Assembly: GCA_047639415.1 (NCBI GenBank)
Contig: JBLINP010000041.1
Location: 1-22,429 of the forward strand
Reading direction: 5' to 3'
DNA length: 22,429 nucleotides
DNA from: OFTM34 sp047639415
GTDB taxonomy: Bacteria > Planctomycetota > UBA1135 > GCA-002686595
Position 1 is the stretch's first letter. The number at the start of each line of letters is the position of its first letter. The notes below the pieces were generated by a model, which was given only the letters and a program-made list of their open reading frames with translations, was not told the origin of the DNA and made no database searches. Positions 7,932-16,955 of the stretch are shown here, in pieces. The translations under genes and the position numbers were made by a program.

Positions 7932-9226
7932 TTAGGCAAACACCATCCGACCACGCGACGTTCGGGAGTTATCAATCGATTCACGCATTCTTTGATTCGA
8001 GCGGAAGTCACAGCGCCATGCCGTTTGCCTCCGTCGAACGCCATGCGCCAATCGGCGTCCACGGCATACTCGCCTAGCTCATCGCCAAGATCGGACACCG
8101 TTTCACAGTCGTACGCTTCCGCCGAAAGCAAAATCGAACGAGCGCGTTTCAATTCCGCTGCCGTCATCTTCTCCGTCGATAGGCGACTCAACTCTGCATT
8201 GATGGCAGCCTCGAGCTTCATCGGCTCCGTGTCCTGTGAACACTCGGCAAGCACCCAGAAGCTACCGCCGTTGACCCAGCATTCATTGCTGAGAGAGATG
8301 TTCGTGGCGAGCCCCTCGTCTAGGACCAAACGGCGTTGCAAACGCGAAAGGCGTCCTTGGGCGAGCACCGTCGTCACGATATCGAGCGTGTAATCGTCGT
8401 CGCTACAAACCGGACTCGTCGGCCAAGCCATGGCTAACCGTTTGGCCGCATCATCCCAGTTCATCGTGAGACGCGTTTCGCCTCGCGGTTCCACAAACAG
8501 ACCAAACGGTTCAGCTTGCTTCTCCGGACCAGCTTCGATGCCACCGAAATGCTTCCGAGCGAGTGACAACGCTTTAGCTTTTGTGACATCGCCCGTGATG
8601 ATCAACGTGGCGTTCGCGGGATGATAAAAGCGATCGTAGTAACCGCGCATATCGTCCACGGTCATCGACTTCAGCGTTTCCGCATAACCAATCACGGGCC
8701 AACGGTAGGAGTGCCGCGGAAACATCGACGATTGAATGCGCTGAGTCAAAACCCGCCAAGGGTCGTCCTCGCTCATTGCCAATTCTTCGAGAACCACCGA
8801 CCGTTCGGCGTCGAATTCGGCCGGGTCGAGTGACAAGCTTTGCATGCGATCCGCTTCGATCTCTAGCGCCTGCTCCCAGCGATCCGAAGCCATCTCGAAC
8901 CAGTAACCGGTGTGGTCATAACTCGTGAACGCGTTGTTGTGCCCACCAAGTTCAGTCGTAATGCGATCGACCTCGCCCTTGCCGAACTTCGACGTTCCTT
9001 TGAACATCATGTGCTCGAGGAAATGCGAAACGCCGGCCATCGATTCGTTCTCAGTTCGCGAACCGACGCCATACATCAAGAGCGTGGAGACGACGGGATC
9101 GGAATGGCGCTCAGCCACAACCACCCGCATACCGTTGCGCAATCGCGATTCGCTAACGGTCGCGCCGCCGAGCTTCATGGGCTGTACAGCTGCCCGCCAC
9201 TGTCGATTATCGAATCGCATTTTCAT
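7928..9226 (-). CDS. M16B zinc peptidase, catalytic subunit
   Basis: 432 residues with an intact inverted zinc motif H68-F-L-E71-H72 (in SHFLEHMMFKGT) and the distal glutamate cluster VVLEE (E147/E148) about 76 residues later. H68, H72 and the distal Glu bind zinc and E71 is the catalytic base. The C-terminal half has SRLQRRLVLDEGLATNI, where the Tyr of the R/Y pair is missing, complementing the partner encoded next. The start overlaps the stop of the pseudouridine synthase gene by four bases (ATGA). An ATG two codons further in (9220) is an equally possible start. The family includes processing peptidases and bacterial MlpA/YmxG-like enzymes that cut peptides in an enclosed chamber. The specific substrate cannot be inferred. 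Confidence 0.95.
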   Translation of the reverse strand: MKMRFDNRQWRAAVQPMKLGGATVSESRLRNGMRVVVAERHSDPVVSTLLMYGVGSRTENESMAGVSHFLEHMMFKGTSKFGKGEVDRITTELGGHNNAFTSYDHTGYWFEMASDRWEQALEIEADRMQSLSLDPAEFDAERSVVLEELAMSEDDPWRVLTQRIQSSMFPRHSYRWPVIGYAETLKSMTVDDMRGYYDRFYHPANATLIITGDVTKAKALSLARKHFGGIEAGPEKQAEPFGLFVEPRGETRLTMNWDDAAKRLAMAWPTSPVCSDDDYTLDIVTTVLAQGRLSRLQRRLVLDEGLATNISLSNECWVNGGSFWVLAECSQDTEPMKLEAAINAELSRLSTEKMTAAELKRARSILLSAEAYDCETVSDLGDELGEYAVDADWRMAFDGGKRHGAVTSARIKECVNRLITPERRVVGWCLPK

Positions 9227-10101
9227 CGAGAACGCCTCCGAGCGCCATTTTGTGGTCCGCCAGAACGGGCTCCGCGCCCGCCGCCAAACTGATTCGGTCG
9301 TCCGCCTTTTTGTGCTCTCGATTTAGGCGCGCCGGGCGACTTTCGTCGACCCTCAGATTGCTCGCCCTCTTGCCGCGTTCCCTCGGCCAGTTCGCGCAGG
9401 ATTTTCACTTCGGAGCTCTTCAATGCACGCCAGTGTCCGACTTTCAATCCGCGGTCGGTCAACTCGCCGATCCTAATCCTCTTCAAGGCGCTGACCTTCC
9501 AACCAAAGCGCGCGAAGATTCGACGCACCTCGCGGTTCTTGCCTTCGTGCAATGTGACGAGCAGTGTCGACTGTCGCGCACTGCGCTTTTTAACAAGCAC
9601 GCGCGCGCCCGCAGTTTTACCGTCCGAAAGGAAAATGCCCCCGCGAATCTTCATTAGCGATTCGTCATCGATCTGCCCAATGATCTTCACCATGTAGGTT
9701 TTCGACACTCCGTACCGGGGATGCATCACCAAGTTGGCAAAGTCTCCATCGCTGGTCAAAATTACAAGGCCAACCGTATCTTCGTCGAGCCGACCGACCG
9801 TATAGATGCGGCCCTTGTTGCGATCCGTAACCATGTCGATCGCGCGCAACTTGGACTCGCGTCTCTCGTTGGTGCAGACGACGCCCGCAGGCTTATTCAG
9901 CAGGTAATAGCGCCGATTGACCTTATCCGGCTTCAAGATGCATCCGTCGATTTCGACACGCTGCGCTTCAGGATCCACAATGGTTCCAAGCTGAGTAATG
10001 ATCTCTCCGTCGATCATCACTTTGCCTTCGGTGATCAGTTCATCACAACGCCGACGCGATGCAATGCCGTGATCGGCCATGTACTTATTCAATCTTATCA
10101 T
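9223..10101 (-). CDS. rluB: Ribosomal RNA pseudouridine synthase, RsuA/RluB family
   Basis: About 292 residues if it begins at ATG 10101, whose product starts at once with an S4 RNA-binding domain (MIRLNKYMADHGIASRR). An in-frame GTG at 10134 would add eleven basic residues. The catalytic motif GRLDEDTVGLVILT holds the nucleophilic Asp (D106) and is preceded by the conserved YYLLNKPAGVV. These are the marks of the RsuA/RluB/RluE/RluF group, which isomerises specific uridines in rRNA. The S4 domain and long tail favour the RluB type (23S rRNA), though RsuA-like specificity cannot be excluded. The last ~55 residues are a low-complexity basic tail rich in Arg, Gly and Lys (GGGRGARSGGPQNGARRRSR), likely unstructured RNA-binding. 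The gene sits 57 bases after manA and overlaps the M16 gene by four bases. Confidence 0.93.
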   Translation of the reverse strand: MIRLNKYMADHGIASRRRCDELITEGKVMIDGEIITQLGTIVDPEAQRVEIDGCILKPDKVNRRYYLLNKPAGVVCTNERRESKLRAIDMVTDRNKGRIYTVGRLDEDTVGLVILTSDGDFANLVMHPRYGVSKTYMVKIIGQIDDESLMKIRGGIFLSDGKTAGARVLVKKRSARQSTLLVTLHEGKNREVRRIFARFGWKVSALKRIRIGELTDRGLKVGHWRALKSSEVKILRELAEGTRQEGEQSEGRRKSPGAPKSRAQKGGRPNQFGGGRGARSGGPQNGARRRSR

Positions 10102-10158
10102 TCCACTGTCTCGTTCTTTGACTCGTCGTTTCACGAGTCATCTAGCTAGTTCGTTTTA

Positions 10159-11157
10159 CTAGCGGCTACCGTCTGTCAAACTAACCAGGCTGATCGCATC
10201 ACTCGTTGAACTCAGTCGGTATTCACCGATTGAGGCCGGAATAAGCCATGTTTCACCGCGGGACAAGCTCAGTCGCTGTTGTCCATCAGCGGATTCCAAA
10301 ATTCCCGTCCCGTCGACGACAACCAATATTTCAAATCGGTTGCGTGTACTAAATTCGGCGCTGCCGCGCACTTCAATCGTATCGAGGGCGAAGTAATCCG
10401 TGTGTGATTGGCGTGCGCGGAGGAGCGTTTCACCAACGGGCTCTCCGACAACATTGACGGGCGGGCGCGAGCGCTGATCGAAGGCGATCACTTCAAGCGC
10501 TTGGCGAAGATGAGTCTCGCGCGGTGCTCCGTCCAAACCCATTCGGCCCCAATCCCAAACGCGATAGGTCGTGTCCGAGTTTTGCTGTACTTCGAGCAGC
10601 GTGACTCCCGCACCGATCGCGTGAACCGTACCGCCCAGTATGGTGATGCAATCACCGGCTTTTATTTCAAAGCGCTGGAGCAATTGTTCAACCGTTCCAT
10701 CCGCGGTACTCGCCTCGAACTGCTCCCGCGTCACTCCCGGCTTCAACCCGGAGTAAATCGCCGCGCCGGGTTCGGCCGCCAAGATGTACCAAGCCTCAGT
10801 CTTGCCCTCCGACCCGTTTCCCAAACGCAACGCCGCTTCATCGTCCGGGTGCACCTGAATGCTTAGCGACAGACTTGCATCGATGTACTTCACAAGTAGC
10901 GGGAAACGGCCTTTCGAACTCAGCGAAGAGACGCCCAAAATGGACTGGGCATCCGTCTCGAGCAATTGGCGCAGCGTCGTTCCAGCAGGCGCACCTTCGG
11001 CCGCAACCGAGTTCTCTTGCTCTCGGTCAACGACCTCCCAGGTCTCACCAACCATCGTTTCAGGTGGGAGCTCAAAGCCAGGCGCAGTCGCCAAATTACG
11101 ACCGCCCCATACCTTCTCTAGAAAAATGCGCTCAAAGCGAATAGGGACCGAATTCAT
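10159..11157 (-). CDS. manA: Mannose-6-phosphate isomerase, class I
   Basis: 332 residues, the usual length of the short Bacillus-type phosphomannose isomerases. It interconverts fructose-6-phosphate and mannose-6-phosphate in the cytoplasm, supplying mannose for GDP-mannose and glycans. Visible hallmarks are KVWGGR (15-20), GETWEV (37-42), the zinc ligands Q101 and H103 in SIQVHPDD, E121 in KTEAWYIL, and H179 in GGTVHAIGAG. The block EVQQNSDTTYRVWDWGR (189-205) is also characteristic. The start ATG 11157 has no strong ribosome site, and a 6-bp hairpin (11171-11185) lies just upstream. The 118-base gap to recN may hold its promoter. It appears to lead the transcript that continues into the pseudouridine synthase and M16 genes, functions with no obvious metabolic link to it. 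Confidence 0.96.
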   Translation of the reverse strand: MNSVPIRFERIFLEKVWGGRNLATAPGFELPPETMVGETWEVVDREQENSVAAEGAPAGTTLRQLLETDAQSILGVSSLSSKGRFPLLVKYIDASLSLSIQVHPDDEAALRLGNGSEGKTEAWYILAAEPGAAIYSGLKPGVTREQFEASTADGTVEQLLQRFEIKAGDCITILGGTVHAIGAGVTLLEVQQNSDTTYRVWDWGRMGLDGAPRETHLRQALEVIAFDQRSRPPVNVVGEPVGETLLRARQSHTDYFALDTIEVRGSAEFSTRNRFEILVVVDGTGILESADGQQRLSLSRGETWLIPASIGEYRLSSTSDAISLVSLTDGSR

Positions 11158-11170
11158 AGCTTACCGTGGG

Positions 11171-11185
11171 ACGTCGTCGCGACGT
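11171..11185 (-). promoter_or_regulatory. Short hairpin in the manA leader
   Basis: ACGTCG (11171-11176) and CGACGT (11180-11185) pair with a 3-base loop, 14-28 bases before the manA ATG. It would sit close to a ribosome landing site, so it could dampen initiation, but a stem this short may also be chance. The 118-base gap 11158-11275 is otherwise empty of genes. Confidence 0.3.
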
Positions 11186-11275
11186 GGGGGCGGAATAGAG
11201 TAGTGAGCGGGCCGCTTTTGTACAGCGAATGCGGCCTAATCTGCTGAAACCTTGTTCTGCGTTACCGGGACACCC

Positions 11276-13012
11276 TCAGTGGGCAGCGAGAAGGCGTTTC
11301 GCTTCGGCGTGAGCGGTTTTGTGCCCGCCTCCTCCGCCGATCATGTCGGCGATTTCGAGCACGCGCTTCTCGCCCTCCAATTCGCCCACAATCGTCCGCC
11401 AGCGCTCGCCGTTTTGCTCCTTCGAAACCTTGAGGTGCATGTCGGCTGCGGCAGCGATAGCGGGTAAGTGCGTGACGCACAGGACCTGATCGCCGATGGC
11501 CAAGGTTCTCAAATGCGCGGCGACTTTGGGCGCTAAGTGGCCACCAACCCCCGAGTCGATTTCGTCGAAGACGAGCGTGCGCTCGCCTCGCCCAGCGGGT
11601 GCTGGCCCGACCGAGAGCACGCTCCGCAAGGCCAACATAATGCGGGCCGCTTCTCCTCCCGACGCGACGAAACGCAACGGTCGCACAGGCTCTCCCGGAT
11701 TGGCACCCAACATAAACTCGATCCGATCGATGCCGTTCGGACCAAAGCGATCGAGATCATCTTCGGCTTCGCGTTGAACGATTTGAACTTCAAAGACAGC
11801 GGCGTCCATTCCGAGATCGCTAAGCGCTTTCATCACCGATGTTCGCATTCGCGGTCCCAGTTTGGCTCGCGCTTTGGAAAGCGCCTTCGCGCTCTTCTCC
11901 AACTCTTTGCGCAAGGCCGCGATCTCGCCATCGGCTCCCTCGCGACTCTCTTCGGTTTGTTCCAGAGTTTCGATCTCAAGCCGCAGTTCGCCTGCAATCT
12001 CAATCAGTTGCGTTTCGTCACCGGAATACTTGCGCTCCAATCGATCGAGCTCGGCAAGTCGCAACTCAACCGCCTCCAATTGCGTCGGATTGGCTTCCAC
12101 GCCGTCGGCGAAAGAGACCAGCGACATGCACGCGTCTTCGAGATGGGCAATGGCATCGCGCAGACTTACGTGGGGCGCGGTCAGAGCGCTAATCCTGTCG
12201 CACCATCGATCGAGAAGGTTCTCTGCGCTGCGCAATCGGTCGATAGCCGCACCTTCTGCTTCAGATAAGGAATCGATCACGCTCGACAATTCGCGGCCCA
12301 AGTCTTCCGCACTGCGAAGCAATTGCCGCTCTTCAACGAGTTCGCCGCGCTCGCCTAATTTGAGTTCCGCACCCTCGAGCTCATCGCACTGAAAGCGTAA
12401 ATCTAAAAGCCGGCGTCGACGCTCCGCTTGGGAGGTTTCGAGCGCACGTGCTCGTTCAACTGCATCGCGCCAAGCGGATCGGGCCGCACGATACTTTTCG
12501 AGCAAGACTCGATGCTCGCCCATCGCGTCGACTAGTCGCAATTGTTCGGCCGGTTCCAACAGCCGTTGGTGTTCGTTCTGACCGTGAATCTCAAACAGCA
12601 TCGTCGCCAAACCGGAAAGCGCACGGCGCGTAACCGAACGATGGTTCACGTAAGCGCGCGTGCGTCCATCCAAACCCAAGGTGCGCGAAAGGACAAGTTC
12701 GCGCTCCTCATCGTCCTCTTCCCACTCGGCCAAGATCTCCGGCATGTTCTCTTCCAACCAACCCGACACGCGCTGCGTCAGCGGACCAGAGATCAAAGCG
12801 AATCGCCCCTCGACTCGCGCGCGCTTCGCACCGCGCCTCACCCAATCGGCCGGTCCGCCCTTAGGACGCTGACCCAACAAGGCTTCTAGCGAACCCACCA
12901 ACAGGCTCTTGCCCGATCCCGTTTCGCCAGTGATGGCGTTGAGTCCGGGTCCAAAGGAAAGTTCCAGCTCGTCAATCAGAGCGAAGTCGCGAATCAATAG
13001 TTCAACCAACAT
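11276..13012 (-). CDS. recN: DNA repair ATPase RecN
   Basis: 578 residues, full length for RecN, an SMC-like protein that gathers broken DNA ends for recombinational repair. The N-terminal half-site starts MLVELLIRDFALIDELEL and carries Walker A GETGSGKS (29-36). A long charged coiled-coil region spans roughly residues 160-370. The C-terminal half-site has signature SGGE (451-454), Walker B LVFDEIDSG (D483, E484) and the His switch in CVTHLP (H515). The end IGGGGGHKTAHAEAKRLLA matches the family's usual ending. The start at ATG 13012 is the family start. The 127-base upstream gap has a small hairpin (CCTCG 13031-13035 with CGAGG 13041-13045), and I see no convincing LexA box, so SOS control cannot be claimed. 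It is probably transcribed on its own. Confidence 0.97.
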   Translation of the reverse strand: MLVELLIRDFALIDELELSFGPGLNAITGETGSGKSLLVGSLEALLGQRPKGGPADWVRRGAKRARVEGRFALISGPLTQRVSGWLEENMPEILAEWEEDDEERELVLSRTLGLDGRTRAYVNHRSVTRRALSGLATMLFEIHGQNEHQRLLEPAEQLRLVDAMGEHRVLLEKYRAARSAWRDAVERARALETSQAERRRRLLDLRFQCDELEGAELKLGERGELVEERQLLRSAEDLGRELSSVIDSLSEAEGAAIDRLRSAENLLDRWCDRISALTAPHVSLRDAIAHLEDACMSLVSFADGVEANPTQLEAVELRLAELDRLERKYSGDETQLIEIAGELRLEIETLEQTEESREGADGEIAALRKELEKSAKALSKARAKLGPRMRTSVMKALSDLGMDAAVFEVQIVQREAEDDLDRFGPNGIDRIEFMLGANPGEPVRPLRFVASGGEAARIMLALRSVLSVGPAPAGRGERTLVFDEIDSGVGGHLAPKVAAHLRTLAIGDQVLCVTHLPAIAAAADMHLKVSKEQNGERWRTIVGELEGEKRVLEIADMIGGGGGHKTAHAEAKRLLAAH

Positions 13013-13139
13013 AGTCGGCTAAGGATCGCACCTCGCCCTTCGAGGCGCCAGTCTGGACCCGTAATTCGATTGCCGAGTGAGTTCCGCTCTTGAAATCGCT
13101 TCGAATCGGCTATTTAGAAGTCGCAGACGCCCTATTCGA

Positions 13140-14384
13140 TCAATCCGGCAACTCAAGCTCGTACAGCACTTTGCCGTCGGCACCCGAAAGTAGCGCAACG
13201 TAGTTGCGCCCGGTTTCGGCGAACTGCCCGCCCACCACGGCTTCGTCGAATCCGTCTCCGTCGATGTCCGTGAGAGCGCAGGCTGCGATCCCCAACCAAT
13301 CCCCGACGCGATTCTCGGTGTATTCCCAGAGCAGTTCGCCGTCAGCGCTTGAGTACAGGCGCACGTATCCTGGCGCAGCACCTTCGGGATTGCCGTCTTT
13401 GATCGCCACCGGTTTGAGTCGAATCCCCGCACTTTTAATTCGCCCCGGCGCCGTGATCAACAAGCCGGCGTCGTCAGCCGATGAACTCAAGTTCAAGGAT
13501 TCGATTGCAAACCCAAAACGGTCGCCGTGATACGTGCCGCGCAATCGCAAAGCTTCGCTGCCTTCACGATCAAACAGAACCACAGTGCCCGAATCTTTTG
13601 TATCGGGATTACCGATAGCCACGACATGCTCCCCCCCAACGTTAGGCATAACCCGGATGGGGTAACTGTGCGGCACACCGCCACCGACAGTCGCGAATTC
13701 CCCGAGCGACTCTCCGGTCTCACCACTGAAACGCAACACGGTTGGCACCCAACCGCAACCGAGCAATAACTCCGAATTGGATTGGCCTGCCTTACTCGGA
13801 AGCGCAGCAATCGAAAACCCCATCAGGTCCGGCTCGCCGCCATCCAGGAATTCGACCAGGCGCTCTCCAGTCCTGGTGGAGACGACGCAACCCGACGATT
13901 GCTGATTGTTCTGTGACTTTCTGAACTTGGGAAGCGCCGTCGCGAAGTCTTCCGCACCATCGCCGTCAACGTCACCAAACGAAGCTAGCCCCCAACCGAA
14001 AGTCCCGCGTTCACCCTTTACCGTTGAAATGGGCTCGTTTTTCGATGACCCGAAAATCGCGACTTCTCCGAGAAGTGGCGCGCCGACAGCCAACGCAAAC
14101 GCAGCTTCGCCTTCCAGCTTCAAAGCACACAAACTCCAACCGAAGTCTCGGCTGCCCTTCAACATCCGCAGAACCGAGCCATCCACTCCCGATACGATTA
14201 AGACGCGGGCGCGTTCGAACTCACCAATGGCAAAATCCGAGCTGCCGTCACCGTTCCAATCTCCGATGGACTCCAAGCTCATGGCTCGGTAAATCGGCTC
14301 TCGACTTGGCCCGCAACCGATAACCAGAAGCGTTATGCAGAGAGCCCATCCAAACCATTGTTTTCGATGAAGCGTCGTTCCCAT
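13140..14384 (-). CDS. FG-GAP/VCBS-repeat beta-propeller lipoprotein
   Basis: 414 residues when started at ATG 14384. That start has GGAG nine bases upstream and gives a lipoprotein signal: RK, a hydrophobic core, then lipobox VIGC with the modified Cys at C24. The open frame extends further upstream, but that part overlaps the preceding permease and reads as out-of-frame sequence. The mature protein holds repeats of about 50-60 residues with Asp-rich calcium-binding loops (DWNGDGSSD at 42-50, DVDGDGAED at 138-146, DIDGDGFDE at 373-381). Repeated short blade motifs such as FGWSL, FGWGL and LIVSGVDGSVL also occur. This is the integrin-alpha-like seven-bladed propeller pattern. It likely sits in the outer or inner membrane facing outward and binds a partner. 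It follows the exporter permease by 49 bases on the same strand, so it may be an accessory of that operon. Confidence 0.9.
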   Translation of the reverse strand: MGTTLHRKQWFGWALCITLLVIGCGPSREPIYRAMSLESIGDWNGDGSSDFAIGEFERARVLIVSGVDGSVLRMLKGSRDFGWSLCALKLEGEAAFALAVGAPLLGEVAIFGSSKNEPISTVKGERGTFGWGLASFGDVDGDGAEDFATALPKFRKSQNNQQSSGCVVSTRTGERLVEFLDGGEPDLMGFSIAALPSKAGQSNSELLLGCGWVPTVLRFSGETGESLGEFATVGGGVPHSYPIRVMPNVGGEHVVAIGNPDTKDSGTVVLFDREGSEALRLRGTYHGDRFGFAIESLNLSSSADDAGLLITAPGRIKSAGIRLKPVAIKDGNPEGAAPGYVRLYSSADGELLWEYTENRVGDWLGIAACALTDIDGDGFDEAVVGGQFAETGRNYVALLSGADGKVLYELELPD

Positions 14385-14433
14385 AAATTCATTCTCCGCC
14401 CTCGGCTTCAAAAAAGCCAGACACCGAGGCGTG

Positions 14434-15681
14434 TCAATCGTCACGTAGCGCCACAATCGGATCCAATCGCGCCGCACGACTTGCCGCGGGTAAGCCCGCC
14501 AAAGTAGCCGTAACAACAAGCACTCCGAAGGCCAATGCGAGCAGATCGTTGCTCGCGCTCGGCTGCAAGATGATTTGATCGCTAAACCGGAGCGGACCCA
14601 ACAAAGCGATTGCTGCCTGTCCCAGCGCGACCCCCAAAACGCCACCAAAAACGCACAAAAGTAGGGTTTCGAGCAAAACCTCAGCTCGAATTCGACCGGG
14701 TGTAGCCCCCAGCGCTTTGCGCAAGCCCAGCTCGGCTGTGCGCTCGGAAACGGAGATACCCACGACGTTGGCGGCTCCCAGACATCCGAGTACCAGCGCC
14801 AGGATGGCGATGGCCATCACGAGAAGCTCTAGCCCAAGACTGACGTACTTAACCTTCGCAACGAAGGCCGTGTTCTCCTTCACATCCAAAGCGCGATCGT
14901 CTGTCGGATCAAAGGAATAGATCGTCCCCAGCGCCTCCCTAATCTCGGTTACGGCTTCGCTGGCGCGCTCAGTGCTGATCGGTGCGAAGGCAATCGAGCT
15001 GACGTAGCGCCCACCGTTATCGCCCATCGCCATTGCGGTGGGATACGGAATCAGAAGCGAGTAAGCGAACGATGCTTTGCTCTGAAACACACCGATAATT
15101 TCAAACCGTGTACCGCGAGCATCGATGCTCTCACCCACAGGACTGCGGCCATCGAACATGCCGTCGATGAGTTGACGACTGACCAAGGCCACTTCGATTC
15201 CGCCCGTTTCCTCCTGCTCGGTAAACCACCGTCCACTGTCGAGTTTTAGATCCGTAACGTGTTGGTATTCGTATCCGACACCGGTAACGGTTGCCCACGG
15301 CCAACTGCGATTGCTGGCGAAAACGGGGCCGCCACGACCGGGGCGGTAAGTTGGCGCTAAACCGTCAATTGAAGGGCATGCATCGCGAATTTGCCCGAGG
15401 TCCGCATAGCGAATTCGAACGCTGCGCCCCGACCTCGATCCGCCTCCACCGCCACGTCGAGCGCGTTGCGGCTCGACGATAAACTCTTTGCTGCCCATGC
15501 CGCGCAGAACTGCGGCCGTCGCCTCGGGTACCGAAGTCGCATAACCTTGCAAGACGAGCAAAGCCGCGGCTCCGAACGTCACCGAAAGCGCAGTGAGAAT
15601 GGAGCGCATGGGATGCGCACCCAAACTGCGAAGCGATTCGACAAACAACGTGCCGAGACCTGGACGATTGCGGCGACTCAT
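14434..15681 (-). CDS. MacB/FtsX-type ABC permease (second permease of the operon)
   Basis: 415 residues starting at ATG 15681, which overlaps the preceding permease stop by four bases (ATGA). A longer open frame to 15789 is a shadow of that gene. The layout is MacB-like: one N-terminal membrane helix (about 26-46, after MRSILTALSV), a periplasmic domain of about 220 residues, then three C-terminal helices. The FtsX signature VSERTAELGLRKALGAT sits after the second helix, and the end PAASRAARLDPIVALR is typical. The periplasmic domain has a Gly/Arg-rich insert (RARRGGGGGSRSGRS). It works as a mechanotransmission permease, moving substrate or lipoprotein out of the inner membrane or periplasm rather than through a channel. 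It is probably the heterodimer partner of the neighbouring permease. Confidence 0.93.
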   Translation of the reverse strand: MSRRNRPGLGTLFVESLRSLGAHPMRSILTALSVTFGAAALLVLQGYATSVPEATAAVLRGMGSKEFIVEPQRARRGGGGGSRSGRSVRIRYADLGQIRDACPSIDGLAPTYRPGRGGPVFASNRSWPWATVTGVGYEYQHVTDLKLDSGRWFTEQEETGGIEVALVSRQLIDGMFDGRSPVGESIDARGTRFEIIGVFQSKASFAYSLLIPYPTAMAMGDNGGRYVSSIAFAPISTERASEAVTEIREALGTIYSFDPTDDRALDVKENTAFVAKVKYVSLGLELLVMAIAILALVLGCLGAANVVGISVSERTAELGLRKALGATPGRIRAEVLLETLLLCVFGGVLGVALGQAAIALLGPLRFSDQIILQPSASNDLLALAFGVLVVTATLAGLPAASRAARLDPIVALRDD

Positions 15682-16934
15682 AACGCTGCTCCGTGCAACG
15701 CGACAACAACGGAGATTCGCGCAGCTCGAATTGCCGGCCAGATTGCGGCAATCGCGCTCACAACAAATAGTAATGCTGCCGGCAACCAAGCTGCTGCAAA
15801 CTCTGCTCGCGGAGCCGCGAAACCATCGGGGAGGTCAACGGTGCCGAGGAATTCGACACTGATAAATCCAAGACCAAAACCGAGCACGCCCGACATCAAA
15901 CAGACGAGCGAGGCCTCGAGAAACACTTGTGCGAAGATCCAACGGCGCTTACAGCCAAGTGCGCGTCGCAAGCCAAACTCAAAGGTTCTCGCGGATACCG
16001 ACATCAAGGTGACGTTCGCGACGCCGACGGCCCCGAGCAACAAGATCAGTGCGCCAACAGCGATAAGGAAGTTTTCTAAACCTCCAAATACGGAGTCGAT
16101 TTGGGTCTTGCGCTCGATTGCATCGAAATACGGAACGAGCGTGTTTTCGTTAGCCGGGTCAAAGCCATGTCTACGACCCAAGATGGTGCGCATCTCCGCG
16201 AGCGCCTCGTCCTTTAGCTCGGGCGTCAAAGGCCTCATCACAAAGAACTGGAATCCCTGAGGCGACATCCGTTCCCACGTGGTGAATGGCAAAAAAACGA
16301 CAGTACGTGTGCTTGTGTAAATTTGATCGCCAGCCAACTCGAGATCGGAGACAGCGCCGATCACTCTCAGCTTTCTCACAACAGAATCGCGCGCATCGCC
16401 GCGGTTGAAGATCAGCTCGATCTCTTCCCCAATAAACGGTTCCTCATCGAACAGCGTCTTGCGCAGCCCATAACCGATCACGCAGACCGGCAGCTCTTTC
16501 TCAATGTCGTTGTCGTCAATCCATCGACTGCCTGGCTCTAACGGAACGTTGACGATATCGGAGTACTGGGGCTCGACACCAACCGCGGAACCAAAAGTCA
16601 TCTCATTGCCGTGCATCACCCGAATGAACCAATTGTTCGCTTTCGGAGAAATCGAATCGATTGCTAGTGCCCCCGCCGTGATGGCTTGCATGTCTTCGGA
16701 CTCCATTCTTACGAACGAGTCGTTGCGAACATCCCCCCGAGAGGTAGTCGCGCGATTGACGCGCAAGAGCACAAAGGATTCGCCCAACGCCTCGAGCGCA
16801 TCTCGCTGCGTCGATTCGAAACCTCGTCCAACCGCTACCAAGACAAAAACGGAGGCGACGCCCCACACGATACCGGCCGCCATCGGTACGACGCGGCGCG
16901 CCTCGCGTGCGATCGAAGTGATCGCTTCGATCAA
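15678..16934 (-). CDS. MacB/FtsX-type ABC permease (first permease of the operon)
   Basis: 418 residues read from TTG 16934. The conserved start of MacB permeases (helix one, IVWGVASVFVLVAVGRGF) needs nearly all of this frame. No ATG precedes it before the adaptor's TAA, eight codons upstream in the same frame, and the first internal ATG (residue 18) would cut into helix one. A TTG start is therefore likely. It has the N-terminal helix, a periplasmic domain of about 220 residues, and three C-terminal helices with VSARTFEFGLRRALGCK and the ending IRAARISVVVALHG. It is clearly different in sequence from the next permease, suggesting an ABC exporter with two distinct membrane subunits, as in LolC/LolE. 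It sits 21 bases after the adaptor gene and overlaps the second permease by four bases. Confidence 0.92.
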   Translation of the reverse strand: MIEAITSIAREARRVVPMAAGIVWGVASVFVLVAVGRGFESTQRDALEALGESFVLLRVNRATTSRGDVRNDSFVRMESEDMQAITAGALAIDSISPKANNWFIRVMHGNEMTFGSAVGVEPQYSDIVNVPLEPGSRWIDDNDIEKELPVCVIGYGLRKTLFDEEPFIGEEIELIFNRGDARDSVVRKLRVIGAVSDLELAGDQIYTSTRTVVFLPFTTWERMSPQGFQFFVMRPLTPELKDEALAEMRTILGRRHGFDPANENTLVPYFDAIERKTQIDSVFGGLENFLIAVGALILLLGAVGVANVTLMSVSARTFEFGLRRALGCKRRWIFAQVFLEASLVCLMSGVLGFGLGFISVEFLGTVDLPDGFAAPRAEFAAAWLPAALLFVVSAIAAIWPAIRAARISVVVALHGAAL

Positions 16935-16955
16935 TAACGCGAAGGGGCCGATTGC

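Noticed and set aside
7494..8393. Long plus-strand open frame of 299 codons
   Set aside because: It lies opposite the two M16 peptidase genes, whose motifs are intact; its composition (Ser/Arg/Ala-rich, no domain) is typical of an antisense shadow.
13013..13139. LexA/SOS box upstream of recN
   Set aside because: I looked for CTGT-N8-ACAG and GAAC-N4-GTTC type sites and found no match good enough; lineage-specific boxes cannot be excluded.
14385..14648. N-terminal extension of the FG-GAP protein
   Set aside because: The added residues are Trp/Arg/Cys-rich noise overlapping the permease gene; the lipoprotein signal and ribosome site mark ATG 14384.
15682..15789. N-terminal extension of the second permease
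   Set aside because: It is an out-of-frame shadow of the first permease; the ATGA overlap at 15681 and the family start support the shorter form.
15391..16260. Plus-strand open frame of 289 codons
   Set aside because: It runs antisense across both MacB-type permeases and is low-complexity Arg/Ser/Ala, a shadow.
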